Positions 8,345-17,083 of a DNA stretch of 64,000 nucleotides are shown one piece after another. The position numbers and the translations under genes are program-made. This DNA is from Pontibacter sp. HSC-36F09. Its GTDB lineage: Bacteria > Bacteroidota > Bacteroidia > Cytophagales > Hymenobacteraceae. The DNA lies in contig NZ_JALKAA010000001.1 of assembly GCF_024171605.1 (NCBI RefSeq), forward strand, positions 124,001 to 188,000, in the 5' to 3' direction. The notes below the pieces were generated by a model, which searched no databases, was not told the origin of the DNA, and was given only the letters and a program-made list of their open reading frames with translations. The first letter of the stretch is position 1, and each line of letters opens with the position of its first letter.

Positions 8345-9415
8345 TTAGTGCATCAACTTTTCCCAGTGGCGCTGCAGCACCGGGTTCTTTTTGTAGGGTT
8401 GCTTTCCCTCTCCTATCAGTTCATTCAATACTCTGATACGCTCTTCTGAATTGGGGTGCGTGCTCAGGAAAGCGAGCATTTCGGAGCTGTCGCTTGTTTG
8501 CAGGCGCTCCATCAGCAGCACTACACCCTGCGGATTCAACTCGTTCCGGCGCAGCAGTTCCAATCCGTAGCGGTCGGCTTCGAGTTCTAAGTTGCGGCTA
8601 TACTCCAGGTTGCGTAGCGAAGAGGCATTGTCAACCAGCACGGCGGCCACCCCGCTCACATCACCAAAAAACACCGATGCCAGCATATAGTACGAAAGGC
8701 TTCGCGTCATGGCACGTAGCGAATGTCGCTTCTGGATATGCGCCAGCTCGTGCCCCATCAAAGCGGCCAGCTCTTCATGCTGCTCCATCTTGTCGATGAT
8801 GCCTTCATACACCACCACGTAGCCACCCGGTATAGCAAAGGCATTTACCTCATCGCTGGTCACGACGGCAGCAGTGATCGGGTAATCCAGATCGGTCTCC
8901 AGTTCGCTCAGGTATGCATTTAGCGCAGCTGTCTTTTCTTCGTTTACCTGGTAGCCCTGCAGCATTTTTGTGTAGAGTTGCTCACCCAGCTGGCGCTCAT
9001 AGCTTTGCGGAAAATGCATGGCCACCCGATCGGCAAGGGCTGGCACGCCCCAGATGACAAAGGCTACCAGCAAGCCCAGCAGGCTCAGGGCCATGATGGC
9101 TATACCTGTCAGGCCTAAACTTAGCACGCTGTTGTAGCTGGACTTAAGGAAGGCTGTCCCGCGATATTGTTGCTGCAGCGCTTCCTTAAATTCTTTGTCT
9201 ACCACTGAAATACTTTGTTGAGGGAATTTTCCATAACGGAGCAGCGTAGTCGCATCGTTGAACTCCGACTGGTGTATACCTGCCAATTCCCAATGCACAG
9301 AGCCACATACTTCGTCAGCGCAATAGTCAATGTGCAGCCCGTCTGCCAGCAAAGCGATCTGAGCCGGCATACCTTTAGAGCTTTGCCCGTTATAGTATTT
9401 CCCTTCAAATATCAT
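8345..9415 (-). CDS. Membrane-bound M48-family zinc metallopeptidase
   Basis: 356 aa. A soluble N-terminal domain of about 95 residues, one or two membrane segments (about 99-123), then an M48 catalytic domain with HELAH at 222-226 (zinc ligands) and the third ligand in ELEAD near 277. This architecture is like the bacterial Ste24/HtpX-related proteases of the cell envelope. I chose the ATG at 9415, one base after the stop of the DUF898 gene; the TTG at 9430 would overlap that gene. The tight junction indicates an operon with the DUF898 protein, a pairing that recurs in bacteria, so they probably act together in the envelope. Substrate unknown. Confidence 0.9.
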   Translation of the reverse strand: MIFEGKYYNGQSSKGMPAQIALLADGLHIDYCADEVCGSVHWELAGIHQSEFNDATTLLRYGKFPQQSISVVDKEFKEALQQQYRGTAFLKSSYNSVLSLGLTGIAIMALSLLGLLVAFVIWGVPALADRVAMHFPQSYERQLGEQLYTKMLQGYQVNEEKTAALNAYLSELETDLDYPITAAVVTSDEVNAFAIPGGYVVVYEGIIDKMEQHEELAALMGHELAHIQKRHSLRAMTRSLSYYMLASVFFGDVSGVAAVLVDNASSLRNLEYSRNLELEADRYGLELLRRNELNPQGVVLLMERLQTSDSSEMLAFLSTHPNSEERIRVLNELIGEGKQPYKKNPVLQRHWEKLMH

Positions 9416-9416
9416 G

Positions 9417-10391
9417 TTAGATGACACCAATATCCATCATATCCGTCATGCTCTCGTACGTTGCCGAATCGTAGGCTTCTTCGGTTTGCACCAGGGCGTC
9501 GGCATCAAAGTGTCCGCTCATCACGGTGTTGTTCATGATTAGCGACATGGTGCGGGTAGTGGTAAACGGTATACCCAGCCCCAGCGTGAACACAACGATC
9601 AGGATATTGCCAACTGTCAGCTTCAGCACTTCCCAACCCGAAACATGGCACTGCAGACGGCTATAGGTGCCATCTTCCTGCAACACCACAATGTTGTTCA
9701 CATAGAAGTGTAGCAGGTTTTTGGTGTACCAGAAAAGGTAAATGCCCAGCGTGAAGATGGAAAAGAAGTAGCCCTTCACGTGAATCAGGAATAAGTCACC
9801 TCCATCGCCTACATAGCGCAGTCTCACGTTGCCAAAGCGCACGTTATCGATCATCTGCTTGCGTAGTTTGACCACAAACCACGATCCGTAGATACCGAGC
9901 GTAAGGATGGTGAGGAAGAAGCCGATCAGGTAGGTGGAGTACATGTCGGAGAGTTCTCCCCGGTAGCCCAGGTGGATGCCGCGCCAGCTCGTGCGGGATG
10001 TGCGGTAACGCATCATACCGTGCAGTGCCAGGGGTATCAGCGCCAGAAGTCCCAGCATAAACACACCATATGTGATCAGCAGCGTGCCAGTGTCTTCCGA
10101 AAATATACCATATAGCAGAATGGCATAGAGAACAATAAAGACACCCAATCCTTTGATGAAGCCTTTAAACATCTCTTTGCCGGTGCCGTGGAAAACGAAG
10201 GGCGTACCGGCCAGTTCGGTTTTGCGGTACAGGTACTGCAGCGATTTGGCCTTGGCCCATGGGTAGTAAAGCCCCAGCGTCACGATTGTGAGCAGGAGGT
10301 TTACTATTTCGATGGCAAAGTATTCGGAGCCCCTGCCGGTGAAAGAGAAGTGAGTGGTCTGCTTTTCTTCTTCAAGTAAAGTTGTTGTCAT
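9417..10391 (-). CDS. DUF898 (YjgN-family) multi-pass membrane protein
   Basis: 324 aa. The N-terminal FSFTGRGSEYFAI and the LLLTIVTLGLYYPWAKAK turn repeat in several variants (ILTLGIYGSWFVVKLRKQ, IFTLGIYLFWYTKN), the signature of DUF898/YjgN proteins. About six membrane helices are expected. The function is not established for the family. It overlaps nothing but is one base from the M48 peptidase start downstream, so the two are co-expressed, and the peptidase may process or regulate it (inference). Confidence 0.88.
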   Translation of the reverse strand: MTTTLLEEEKQTTHFSFTGRGSEYFAIEIVNLLLTIVTLGLYYPWAKAKSLQYLYRKTELAGTPFVFHGTGKEMFKGFIKGLGVFIVLYAILLYGIFSEDTGTLLITYGVFMLGLLALIPLALHGMMRYRTSRTSWRGIHLGYRGELSDMYSTYLIGFFLTILTLGIYGSWFVVKLRKQMIDNVRFGNVRLRYVGDGGDLFLIHVKGYFFSIFTLGIYLFWYTKNLLHFYVNNIVVLQEDGTYSRLQCHVSGWEVLKLTVGNILIVVFTLGLGIPFTTTRTMSLIMNNTVMSGHFDADALVQTEEAYDSATYESMTDMMDIGVI

Positions 10392-10537
10392 AAAAAGCCT
10401 GGAAATAGGTTGAAAAATGGTTATAAAAATAACACAGGCTATGCATAAAACACAGCCTGTGTTATTACAGCATTTAAATATAGTAAATATCAGTTACTTA
10501 CCATACACACTGCATTTTTGCACCAAAATTTTACATC

Positions 10538-12190
10538 CTATTTCTTCTCCATCGTCCACTGCTCAAAGTGAGGAAAGTATTTTGCTCCCCAGAAGGTATA
10601 GCGTGGAATAATGGCATTATTGAGTCTTCGTTTGAAATCCGAAAAGTCTTTTTTCTCTTGTGGTGACCAAAGCACCTCGCTCAGGGCCGTCATACGCGGG
10701 AATACCATGTATTCCACCTTGGCCGTGCTGCCAATATACTCCGCCCATAAGTTGGCCTGCGCCCCGATGATGTAGTGATCCAGCTTCCGCTCGCGCAGGG
10801 CGGGCGGCACCGGCTCGAAGCTATATACAGCATCCAACGGATTGTAGCCATGTATGGCCAGGCTGTCGTTAGGGTCTTTGGACTGGTAATGGTCGAAGTA
10901 CAGCGGATGGCCCGGCGCCATGATCACCTGATGGCCACGAGTGGCGGCGGCTATACCTTCCTTCTCCCCGCCCCAGTTCATGATCAGCGTAGAGGTACTC
11001 AGGTCGCCTTCCAGAATCTCGTGCCAGCCGATCACTTTCTTGCCCTTGACGGCGAGGTATTTTGCTACCTGCTCTACAAAATAGGTCTGCAGGCCTTTCT
11101 CATCTTTCAGTTTGTGTTCTTTGATGAAAGCCTGCGACACGGGGTCTTCTTTCCACCACTTTTTGCTGGTTTCGTCGCCACCGAGATGGAAGTACTCATA
11201 AGGGAACAGATCGGCTACTTCCTGAAACACAGTCTCCAGAAACTGAAAAGTTGCCGGGTTGGGCTGCAGCACGTTATTCTGGCGGTTGTACATGCCCCAG
11301 GTGGTCGCTACGTTCCAGGTGGTGTCAGGACGGGTGCTGAGTTCCGGGTAAGCAGCAATAGCCGCGCGACTATGGCCGGGAATATCGATCTCAGGTATAA
11401 TGTTGATTCCCCGCACGGAGGCATAGTTGATCACTTCCAATATTTCGTCCTTGGTATAGTAGCCACCATACCGGGTGCCGTCATACCTAATCGGCTGGTC
11501 TTTGAAATGCCCGATCAGGGTTTCCTCGCGCCAAGAGCCTACGGTATTTAGTTTTGGGTAAGACTCCATTTCGATTCGCCAGCCCTGATCATCAGTGAGG
11601 TGCCAGTGGAAGGTGTTGAACTTGTGAAAGGCCAGGTAGTCGATGTACTTTTTGATGAACTCGACAGGAAACATGTGGCGCACGACATCCAGGTGCATGC
11701 CGCGGTAGGCAAAGCGCGGGTAATCCTTGATCTGCACATCCGGAATCTTCACTTCCTTCACCTGCTTGAGCGGGAACAACTGCAGTAAAGTCTGGATGCC
11801 ATATACCATGCCGCCCGTGTCTTTGGCGCGTATCGTTATGTCTTTGCCAGAAACAACTAAGGTATACATCTCGGCTTTGTCGATAGTCTTTTTATCGAAA
11901 ACGAGCCGGATGTGGTGACTGGTTTTGGGCTTAGTTGTTGTGTTTAGGTATACAGGCAGATTCAGCCCCGTTTGTGCGGCCAGCATTTCTTTCAGAAAAT
12001 CAGCCTGCGCTCCAAACTGTTTGTCGAATAGGATCTGGGTTTTCCCGTCGATGGTCACATGCCCTCTCGCCTCTTTGATCACCTCAACAGGAATAGGCGT
12101 TATGTCGTCAACGGACTGGGCAGTGGCAAGAATAGGGATAGACAGGAAAAGCAGTAGAACGGAAAATATCCGATGAAAGGTAGCTGGCAT
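10538..12190 (-). CDS. Beta-N-acetylhexosaminidase, glycoside hydrolase family 20
   Basis: Removes terminal GlcNAc/GalNAc residues from chitin oligomers or glycans by substrate-assisted catalysis. 550 aa with a Sec signal peptide (LLLFLSIPILATA, cleavage near 24), so it is periplasmic or secreted. GH20b domain at about 30-155, then the GH20 barrel: YRGMHLDVVRHMF (162-174), FHWHLTDDQGWR (194-205), IPEIDIPGHS (265-274) and the catalytic Asp-Glu pair HLGGDE (335-340). It is monocistronic by spacing, and no chitin or SusCD locus is adjacent. Confidence 0.94.
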   Translation of the reverse strand: MPATFHRIFSVLLLFLSIPILATAQSVDDITPIPVEVIKEARGHVTIDGKTQILFDKQFGAQADFLKEMLAAQTGLNLPVYLNTTTKPKTSHHIRLVFDKKTIDKAEMYTLVVSGKDITIRAKDTGGMVYGIQTLLQLFPLKQVKEVKIPDVQIKDYPRFAYRGMHLDVVRHMFPVEFIKKYIDYLAFHKFNTFHWHLTDDQGWRIEMESYPKLNTVGSWREETLIGHFKDQPIRYDGTRYGGYYTKDEILEVINYASVRGINIIPEIDIPGHSRAAIAAYPELSTRPDTTWNVATTWGMYNRQNNVLQPNPATFQFLETVFQEVADLFPYEYFHLGGDETSKKWWKEDPVSQAFIKEHKLKDEKGLQTYFVEQVAKYLAVKGKKVIGWHEILEGDLSTSTLIMNWGGEKEGIAAATRGHQVIMAPGHPLYFDHYQSKDPNDSLAIHGYNPLDAVYSFEPVPPALRERKLDHYIIGAQANLWAEYIGSTAKVEYMVFPRMTALSEVLWSPQEKKDFSDFKRRLNNAIIPRYTFWGAKYFPHFEQWTMEKK

Positions 12191-12377
12191 GCGCGATTTT
12201 TTAGTTTGTGTTGCTTATTGACTTCCGGAAAAATGATTGGTTTAATATCGTCGATGAATGATTCGTGCAGGTCGCGATCTGTCCGAACAAGCCATAATTC
12301 AACTTGCTCAAGCAATGGTTAATTCAATCTTTAAACCTCCAAAATCTACGGGCGCCATCTTGGTTGTAGGTTACTAA

Positions 12378-12719
12378 TTAATCCTTATCTGCTTTTATTA
12401 CTCTAGTCTGAAAAAAGGGATCATTACCTTCCAGATATATCAGGGTATCATTTCTAAATTCATATTTTATATACTCAAGTGCGTCCACAAATAATATTGG
12501 GTCTTCTTCAATACTAAAGCTAGCGTTTTCAGTTTCTCCTGAAGTCCATACCCCTTTTATATCTTCTTTAGTGAATAGTGGCTGAATAATTAAGTGCTGT
12601 GGATCAATTATTGGAGAAGGCGTTGTATTCTGATGTTCGATTACTGACTCTTCCTCACTTTCTCTAACGCCACAGCTTATCAAAAATACCGTCAGCAAAA
12701 CGATGTACATTTCCTTCAT
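12378..12719 (-). CDS. Small lipoprotein of unknown function
   Basis: 113 aa. Signal peptide II with core MYIVLLTVFL and lipobox ISC (Cys16) followed by an acidic linker (ESEEES). The mature part has a KGVWTSGETENASF segment followed by alternating strands (YIKYEFRNDTLIYL), like the first strands of lipocalin-like or small beta-barrel lipoproteins. A/T-rich relative to its neighbours and without the AGGTATAG motif. It stands alone between the hexosaminidase and xerD. Function unknown. Confidence 0.65.
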   Translation of the reverse strand: MKEMYIVLLTVFLISCGVRESEEESVIEHQNTTPSPIIDPQHLIIQPLFTKEDIKGVWTSGETENASFSIEEDPILFVDALEYIKYEFRNDTLIYLEGNDPFFQTRVIKADKD

Positions 12720-12772
12720 GCGTTGGTTCTATAAATCGCTTAAACTCCTCAACTCTCTAACTCCCAAAATCT

Positions 12773-13672
12773 CTAGCTTCTCGGATGGTAATCCTTGATC
12801 ACTTGTTTCAGATAATCCCGGTCGAGGTGGGTGTATATTTCGGTGGTGGTGATGGATTCGTGGCCCAGCATTTCCTGCACGGCACGCAGGTCGGCGCCGC
12901 CTTCGATGAGGTGCGTGGCAAAAGAGTGGCGGAAGGTATGGGGGCTCACCGTTTTCTGTATACCTGCTTTTGCCGCCAGGTCTTTGATAATCGTGAACAC
13001 CATAACGCGTGTGAGTTTGGCTCCACGGCGGTTGAGGAACACAAAGTCTTCATGCCCTTTTTTGATGGTGAGGTGGCAGCGCACGCCATCGCGGTAAAGT
13101 TGTATATGTTTCAGTGCATCGCGCCCGATCGGCACCAGTCGCTCTTTGTCGCCCTTACCGGCCACTTTCAGAAAGCCCATGTCTTCGTAGAGGTTGCTCA
13201 GTTTCAGGTCCAGCAGTTCCGACACACGCAGTCCGGAACTATAGAGCGTCTCCAGCATGGCCCGGTTGCGCGTGCCTTCCGGCGTAGACAAGTCGATGGC
13301 GGCCAGCAATTGCTCAATCTCGTGGAAGTGCAGCGTGTCGGGTAGTTTGCGGCTCAGTTTAGGCGCTTCGATTGTCTCGGTCGGGTCGGCTGTGATCATG
13401 TCTTCCATGATCAGGAACTTATAGAAGGCCCGTATACCTGATAGCGTGCGTGCCTGCGAGTGTGGCGTCATACCCAGCCCGGCTACCCACTCCAGAAACT
13501 CCCGAAGTATAGGCGGTGTCATCTGCTCGGGTTGCACCGTTATACCTTTGATCTCCAGAAAATCGGTCAGTTTGCGGATATCACGCAGGTAAGCTTCCAC
13601 GGAGTTACCGGAAAGCGACTTTTCGAGGCGCAGGTATTGTTCGAACTGGGTAATGCAAATGGACCACTTCAT
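12773..13672 (-). CDS. xerD: Site-specific tyrosine recombinase XerD
   Basis: Resolves chromosome dimers at dif together with a partner recombinase and FtsK. 299 aa, the usual length. N-terminal SAM-like core-binding domain (FEQYLRLEKSLSGNSVEAYL), then the catalytic domain with all six active-site residues: Arg149 (SSGLRVSEL), Lys173 (AGKGDKER), His245 and Arg248 (HTFRHSFATH), His271 (LGHESITTT) and Tyr280 (IYTHL). This argues for a housekeeping Xer rather than an integrase. Divergent from aroQ, sharing the 127-bp intergenic region. Confidence 0.94.
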   Translation of the reverse strand: MKWSICITQFEQYLRLEKSLSGNSVEAYLRDIRKLTDFLEIKGITVQPEQMTPPILREFLEWVAGLGMTPHSQARTLSGIRAFYKFLIMEDMITADPTETIEAPKLSRKLPDTLHFHEIEQLLAAIDLSTPEGTRNRAMLETLYSSGLRVSELLDLKLSNLYEDMGFLKVAGKGDKERLVPIGRDALKHIQLYRDGVRCHLTIKKGHEDFVFLNRRGAKLTRVMVFTIIKDLAAKAGIQKTVSPHTFRHSFATHLIEGGADLRAVQEMLGHESITTTEIYTHLDRDYLKQVIKDYHPRS

Positions 13673-13732
13673 AAGTTAAGATTTGTGCAAAAGAGGCGCT
13701 GACAAAACTTTCTTTTGTCAAAAAAAACAAAG

Positions 13733-13740
13733 CAAAGATA
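13733..13740 (-). promoter_or_regulatory. Predicted -7 element of xerD
   Basis: TATCTTTG on the minus strand matches TAnnTTTG exactly, 60 bases upstream of the xerD ATG. TTTG at 13760-13757 is upstream but spaced only 16 nt, shorter than the usual 19-21. Confidence 0.4.
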
Positions 13741-13799
13741 GTTAATCCTTAAATTGCAAACGCTTAATTGAGCTGAATTCACTACGATACCCTAAAACT

Positions 13800-14252
13800 A
13801 TGAAAATCCTGATCCTGAACGGCCCAAACCTGAACCTGCTGGGTATTCGCGAGAAATCTGTCTATGGCACTGAGTCATTCGAATCTTACTTTGAGGAGCT
13901 CAAGTATGCCTTCCCAGCCATGGAGTTATCCTATTTCCAATCCAACACCGAGGGCGTGCTCATCGACAAGCTGCACGAAGTTGGTTTCAGCTACAAGGGC
14001 ATCGTGTTCAACGGAGGCGCCTATACCCATACCTCAGTGGCCCTTTCTGACGCCATCAAGGCCATCGAAGCGCCGGTGATCGAGGTACACATCTCCAACG
14101 TGTATGCCCGCGACGCCTTCCGCCACAAAAGCATGCTGGCACCATTCTGCAAAGGAGTGATCACGGGGTTCGGTTTGGAAAGCTACCGCATGGCCCTGCA
14201 GTATTTTGAGCGTATGAAGCCGAAGCAGATCGGTTTTGGCTCTAAAAAATAG
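13800..14252 (+). CDS. aroQ: 3-Dehydroquinate dehydratase, type II
   Basis: Shikimate pathway step 3, dehydroquinate to dehydroshikimate, cytoplasmic dodecamer. 150 aa. Contains the type II signature ILNGPNLNLLGIRE at 4-17, the catalytic Tyr22 (SVYGTES), FNGGAYTHTSVAL with Asn/His substrate contacts, and EVHISNVYARDAFRHKS. Divergent from xerD; the next gene on the same strand starts 81 bases downstream of its stop. Confidence 0.97.
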   Translation: MKILILNGPNLNLLGIREKSVYGTESFESYFEELKYAFPAMELSYFQSNTEGVLIDKLHEVGFSYKGIVFNGGAYTHTSVALSDAIKAIEAPVIEVHISNVYARDAFRHKSMLAPFCKGVITGFGLESYRMALQYFERMKPKQIGFGSKK

Positions 14253-14333
14253 CGTGACGACAGCAAATTGCCGTTTACTAAATATTTGGCTTTTACTATA
14301 GTAGCCATACTATAATTCTTTATATTACCCTCC

Positions 14334-15395
14334 ATGATGAATTTCTTTCCAGGACCGTCGAAGATTTACCCAGAGGTGCGCAGCTACCTGACAGATGCGT
14401 ACGACGAGGGGATTATGGATGCTCCGCACCGCGGAGAACAGTTTGTACAGCTCTCCCGCGCCGTGGTGGGCTCGCTCAAGCGCCGCCTGAACATACCGCA
14501 GGACTACTCTATTTTCTTTACCTCTTCCGCTACTGAGTGCTGGGAAATCCTGATCCAGAGCCTTACCAAAAAGAAGAGCTTCCACATCTACAATGGTTCT
14601 TTTGGGGAGAAATGGTACGAGAATGCAAAAAAGATGCGACCGGAAGCGGAGGGTGTGCGTTTCGACATAAACGAAGCCATGCCGGTGGAGGAACTTGACA
14701 TCAGCACCGACACCGAACTGATCTGCTTTACCCAGAACGAAACCTCCAACGGGACGCAGGTAACGGCAGCTTCTATCCTCAACCTGCACAACCGCTTCCG
14801 CGACACCCTCACGGCGGTAGATGCCACCTCTTCCATGGCTGGCCTTAATCTCAAGTACATCAAAGCCGACATCTGGTTTGCCTCTGTGCAGAAGTGCTTT
14901 GGTCTGCCGCCGGGGCTGGGTATACTCGTTTGTTCGCCGCGTGCCATTTTCCGGGCCAAGCAAATGAACGAGCGCAACCATTACAACAGCCTGGTGTCGC
15001 TCTACGAAAAGATGCTCAACTACCAGACCGTGCACACACCAAACACGCTCAACATCTACCTGCTCAAGCGCATGCTCGAAGACCGGCCGTTTATCAAGCA
15101 GCTTGACATTGACCTGGTCGACCGTGCCAACGAGCTGTATGAGTTCTTCGGGCAATTCACGGAATTTAAACTGTTGATCGAGAACGAAGAGGTGCGCTCT
15201 AAAACGGTGGTGGTGCTAGAGGCGAACGAACGTGTAGTGGAGGACATCAAGAAACGGGCTTTGCACCACAACATCCGGTTGGGCAACGGCTACGGTCCAT
15301 GGCAGCGTAACACATTTCGGATCGCCAACTTCCCGGCCATCGGTAACGAGGAGTACGAAGAGCTGAAGCGCTTTTTCCTACATTATTACGTCTAA
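14334..15395 (+). CDS. Class V (fold type I) PLP-dependent aminotransferase, SerC/AGAT-like
   Basis: 353 aa. NFFPGPSKIYPEVR at the N-terminus matches the serine/phosphoserine aminotransferase group. Asp163 (AVDATSSMAG) contacts the pyridine nitrogen, and Lys187 in SVQKCFGLPPGLG forms the Schiff base. Phosphoserine aminotransferase or alanine-glyoxylate/serine-pyruvate aminotransferase are the likely activities. It lacks the obvious phosphate-binding HRS-type segment of SerC, having MDAPHRGEQF instead, so I leave the symbol blank. No serA or serB is adjacent. Confidence 0.85.
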   Translation: MMNFFPGPSKIYPEVRSYLTDAYDEGIMDAPHRGEQFVQLSRAVVGSLKRRLNIPQDYSIFFTSSATECWEILIQSLTKKKSFHIYNGSFGEKWYENAKKMRPEAEGVRFDINEAMPVEELDISTDTELICFTQNETSNGTQVTAASILNLHNRFRDTLTAVDATSSMAGLNLKYIKADIWFASVQKCFGLPPGLGILVCSPRAIFRAKQMNERNHYNSLVSLYEKMLNYQTVHTPNTLNIYLLKRMLEDRPFIKQLDIDLVDRANELYEFFGQFTEFKLLIENEEVRSKTVVVLEANERVVEDIKKRALHHNIRLGNGYGPWQRNTFRIANFPAIGNEEYEELKRFFLHYYV

Positions 15396-15401
15396 GAATC
15401 C

Positions 15402-15409
15402 TACCTTTG
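15402..15409 (+). promoter_or_regulatory. Predicted -7 element upstream of the MarC gene
   Basis: TACCTTTG matches TAnnTTTG, 89 bases before the marC-family ATG and just after the preceding stop. No good -33 TTTG is visible. Confidence 0.35.
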
Positions 15410-15497
15410 CGGCTTGTTAGCTGAATTGCTGTTGGCAATTCAGTGCATACCTATACTTAATTGCTTGTAGTTCAGGCAGTTTAACAAACACAAAGTA

Positions 15498-16076
15498 ATG
15501 ATTCAGGACCTGTTCAGTTTCAAGGAAATCGCGTCTGTCACGCTCATCCTGTTCGCTGTAATCGACATTCTCGGCTCTATTCCCATTATTATCGACTTGC
15601 GTAAGCGCGAGGGCAGGATTGAGTCCGAAAAAGCCACCATTATTTCAGGGGTGCTGATGATCGCCTTCCTTTTTGTGGGCGATGGAATCCTGAAGCTGTT
15701 TGGCATCGATTTCGAGTCTTTCGCAATGGCCGGCGCTATTATCATTTTCCTGATCGGTTTGGAGATGATTCTCGGGAAAGACCTGTTCCACTCCGACCCG
15801 GAAGTGAAGAGCGGCTCCATCGTGCCACTGGCTTTCCCGCTTATCGTGGGGGCCGGCACCATGACCACGCTACTCTCGTTGCGTGCCGCCTATTCCCTGC
15901 CAAACGTTCTGGTGGGCATCATCCTGAACCTACTGTTCGTCTACATCGTTCTCAAAGCTTCGCCCTGGCTGGAGCGCAAACTCGGCAAGGCCGGTGCCAA
16001 CGTACTCCGCAAAGTGTTCGGCGTTATCCTGCTGGCCATCGCCATCAAGCTGTTCAAAACCAACCTACCTATTTAA
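15498..16076 (+). CDS. MarC-family integral membrane protein (UPF0056)
   Basis: 192 aa, six predicted membrane helices. Family features: FAVIDILGSIPIIIDL near residues 19-34, GLEMILGKDLF, and PLAFPLIVGAGTMTTLLSLR, the diagnostic PLAfPllaGPGtiTt-like motif. MarC proteins lie in the inner membrane and their substrate is not established; the old link to multiple-antibiotic resistance is not supported. Followed by a hairpin-forming repeat and then rnhA on the same strand. Confidence 0.9.
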   Translation: MIQDLFSFKEIASVTLILFAVIDILGSIPIIIDLRKREGRIESEKATIISGVLMIAFLFVGDGILKLFGIDFESFAMAGAIIIFLIGLEMILGKDLFHSDPEVKSGSIVPLAFPLIVGAGTMTTLLSLRAAYSLPNVLVGIILNLLFVYIVLKASPWLERKLGKAGANVLRKVFGVILLAIAIKLFKTNLPI

Positions 16077-16256
16077 GTGAGTGAATGAGTGATGGAGTGA
16101 ATGAGTGATTGAGTGAATAATTTTGAATAAATCAGGATCCTCAAGCTTGCAGCGGTCAAAAAAGGCGATTGCTTCTGCACTCTTTACAAGTCAAAACGCA
16201 CGCAATCTCAATTTATAAAATCACTCATCCACTCCATCACTCATTCACTCAATTTA
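16077..16256. repeat. Intergenic inverted element made of GAGTGAAT-like 8-mers
   Basis: The left arm (about 16077-16119) is a degenerate tandem string GAGTGAATGAGTGATGGAGT and so on. The right arm (about 16221-16256) is its reverse complement (TCACTCATCCACTCCATCAC and so on). Between them lie about 100 nt of unrelated sequence. The arms reach from the marC stop to just before the rnhA ATG. The same string occurs at 19786-20043 and 42283-42307. Confidence 0.75.
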
Positions 16257-16260
16257 AAAC

Positions 16261-16725
16261 ATGATCGAGCTTTTCACAGACGGTGCTTCACGAGGGAATC
16301 CGGGTCCGGGCGGGTATGGGACCATACTGCGCTGGAAAAACCACGAGAAAGAGCTGACTGCCGGCTTCCGCAAAACTACGAACAACCGCATGGAATTGCT
16401 CGCCGTGATTGTGGGGCTCGAGGCGATCACCAAGCCGGGTATACCTGTCACGGTCTACTCTGACTCTAAGTACGTGGTGGATGCCGTGGAAAAACGCTGG
16501 GTCTTTGGTTGGCAGAAGAAGGGTTTTGCCGGCAAAGCAAACGGCGACCTTTGGGCCCGTTTCCTGCGGGTATACGCCAAACACAACGTTCGTTTCGTCT
16601 GGATCAGAGGCCACGCCGGGCACCCCGAGAACGAGCGCTGCGACGAACTGGCAGTGGCCAGTGCGCTGTCTCCTAATTTATTGATTGACGAGGGGTTTGA
16701 GTCGGGACAGTTTAACTCGAAGTGA
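16261..16725 (+). CDS. rnhA: Ribonuclease HI
   Basis: Cleaves RNA in RNA-DNA hybrids during replication and repair. 154 aa, type-1 RNase H length. The four metal-binding acids are present: Asp7 (LFTDGASRGNPGPGG), Glu45 (NNRMELLAV), Asp68 (VYSDSKYV) and Asp128 (NERCDELA), plus the loop His (RGHAGHPENE). The WQKKGFAGKANGDLW handle region is present. The ATG is at 16261, five bases beyond the right arm of the hairpin repeat, so its mRNA leader probably contains that structure. Confidence 0.96.
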   Translation: MIELFTDGASRGNPGPGGYGTILRWKNHEKELTAGFRKTTNNRMELLAVIVGLEAITKPGIPVTVYSDSKYVVDAVEKRWVFGWQKKGFAGKANGDLWARFLRVYAKHNVRFVWIRGHAGHPENERCDELAVASALSPNLLIDEGFESGQFNSK

Positions 16726-16765
16726 TTAATGTTGGTTAGTGGGTATAGATGATTAACCAAAGAAT

Positions 16766-17047
16766 ATGATTGCTTTAGATGGATTAGTCGCGGCAGTATA
16801 TGCGGCAATTATATTGTTAATAATTGCTGTTATCATTTACATCATTGTTGGAGTGTTTGTCCTATTGAAGAGACAAAGACTAATAAGCACGATCTATTTT
16901 TGCAGTACGCCACTTCTATTTCTTATAGGATATGGTTTAACTCATACCTTCAAGAATCCCGACTGTATTTTTATTTCTGCGATCGCCATTATTCTCTTTA
17001 ACAGCTCCTTCCTCTTATTCACAAAGCGATTCCAGAAAAGAGCTTAA
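16766..17047 (+). CDS. Small membrane protein of unknown function
   Basis: 93 aa with three likely membrane helices (about 4-34, 42-60 and 66-86) and a basic tail (FTKRFQKRA). No recognised family. It lies on the same strand between rnhA and the tRNA methyltransferase gene with short gaps, so it may be part of that transcription unit. It is A/T-richer than both neighbours. Confidence 0.55.
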   Translation: MIALDGLVAAVYAAIILLIIAVIIYIIVGVFVLLKRQRLISTIYFCSTPLLFLIGYGLTHTFKNPDCIFISAIAIILFNSSFLLFTKRFQKRA

Positions 17048-17083
17048 GAATTATTCATTATTACCCACTACTCATTCCAACCC

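Noticed and set aside
10417-10611. 64-codon plus-strand ORF
   Set aside because: Half intergenic, half antisense to the hexosaminidase, with no signal or domain.
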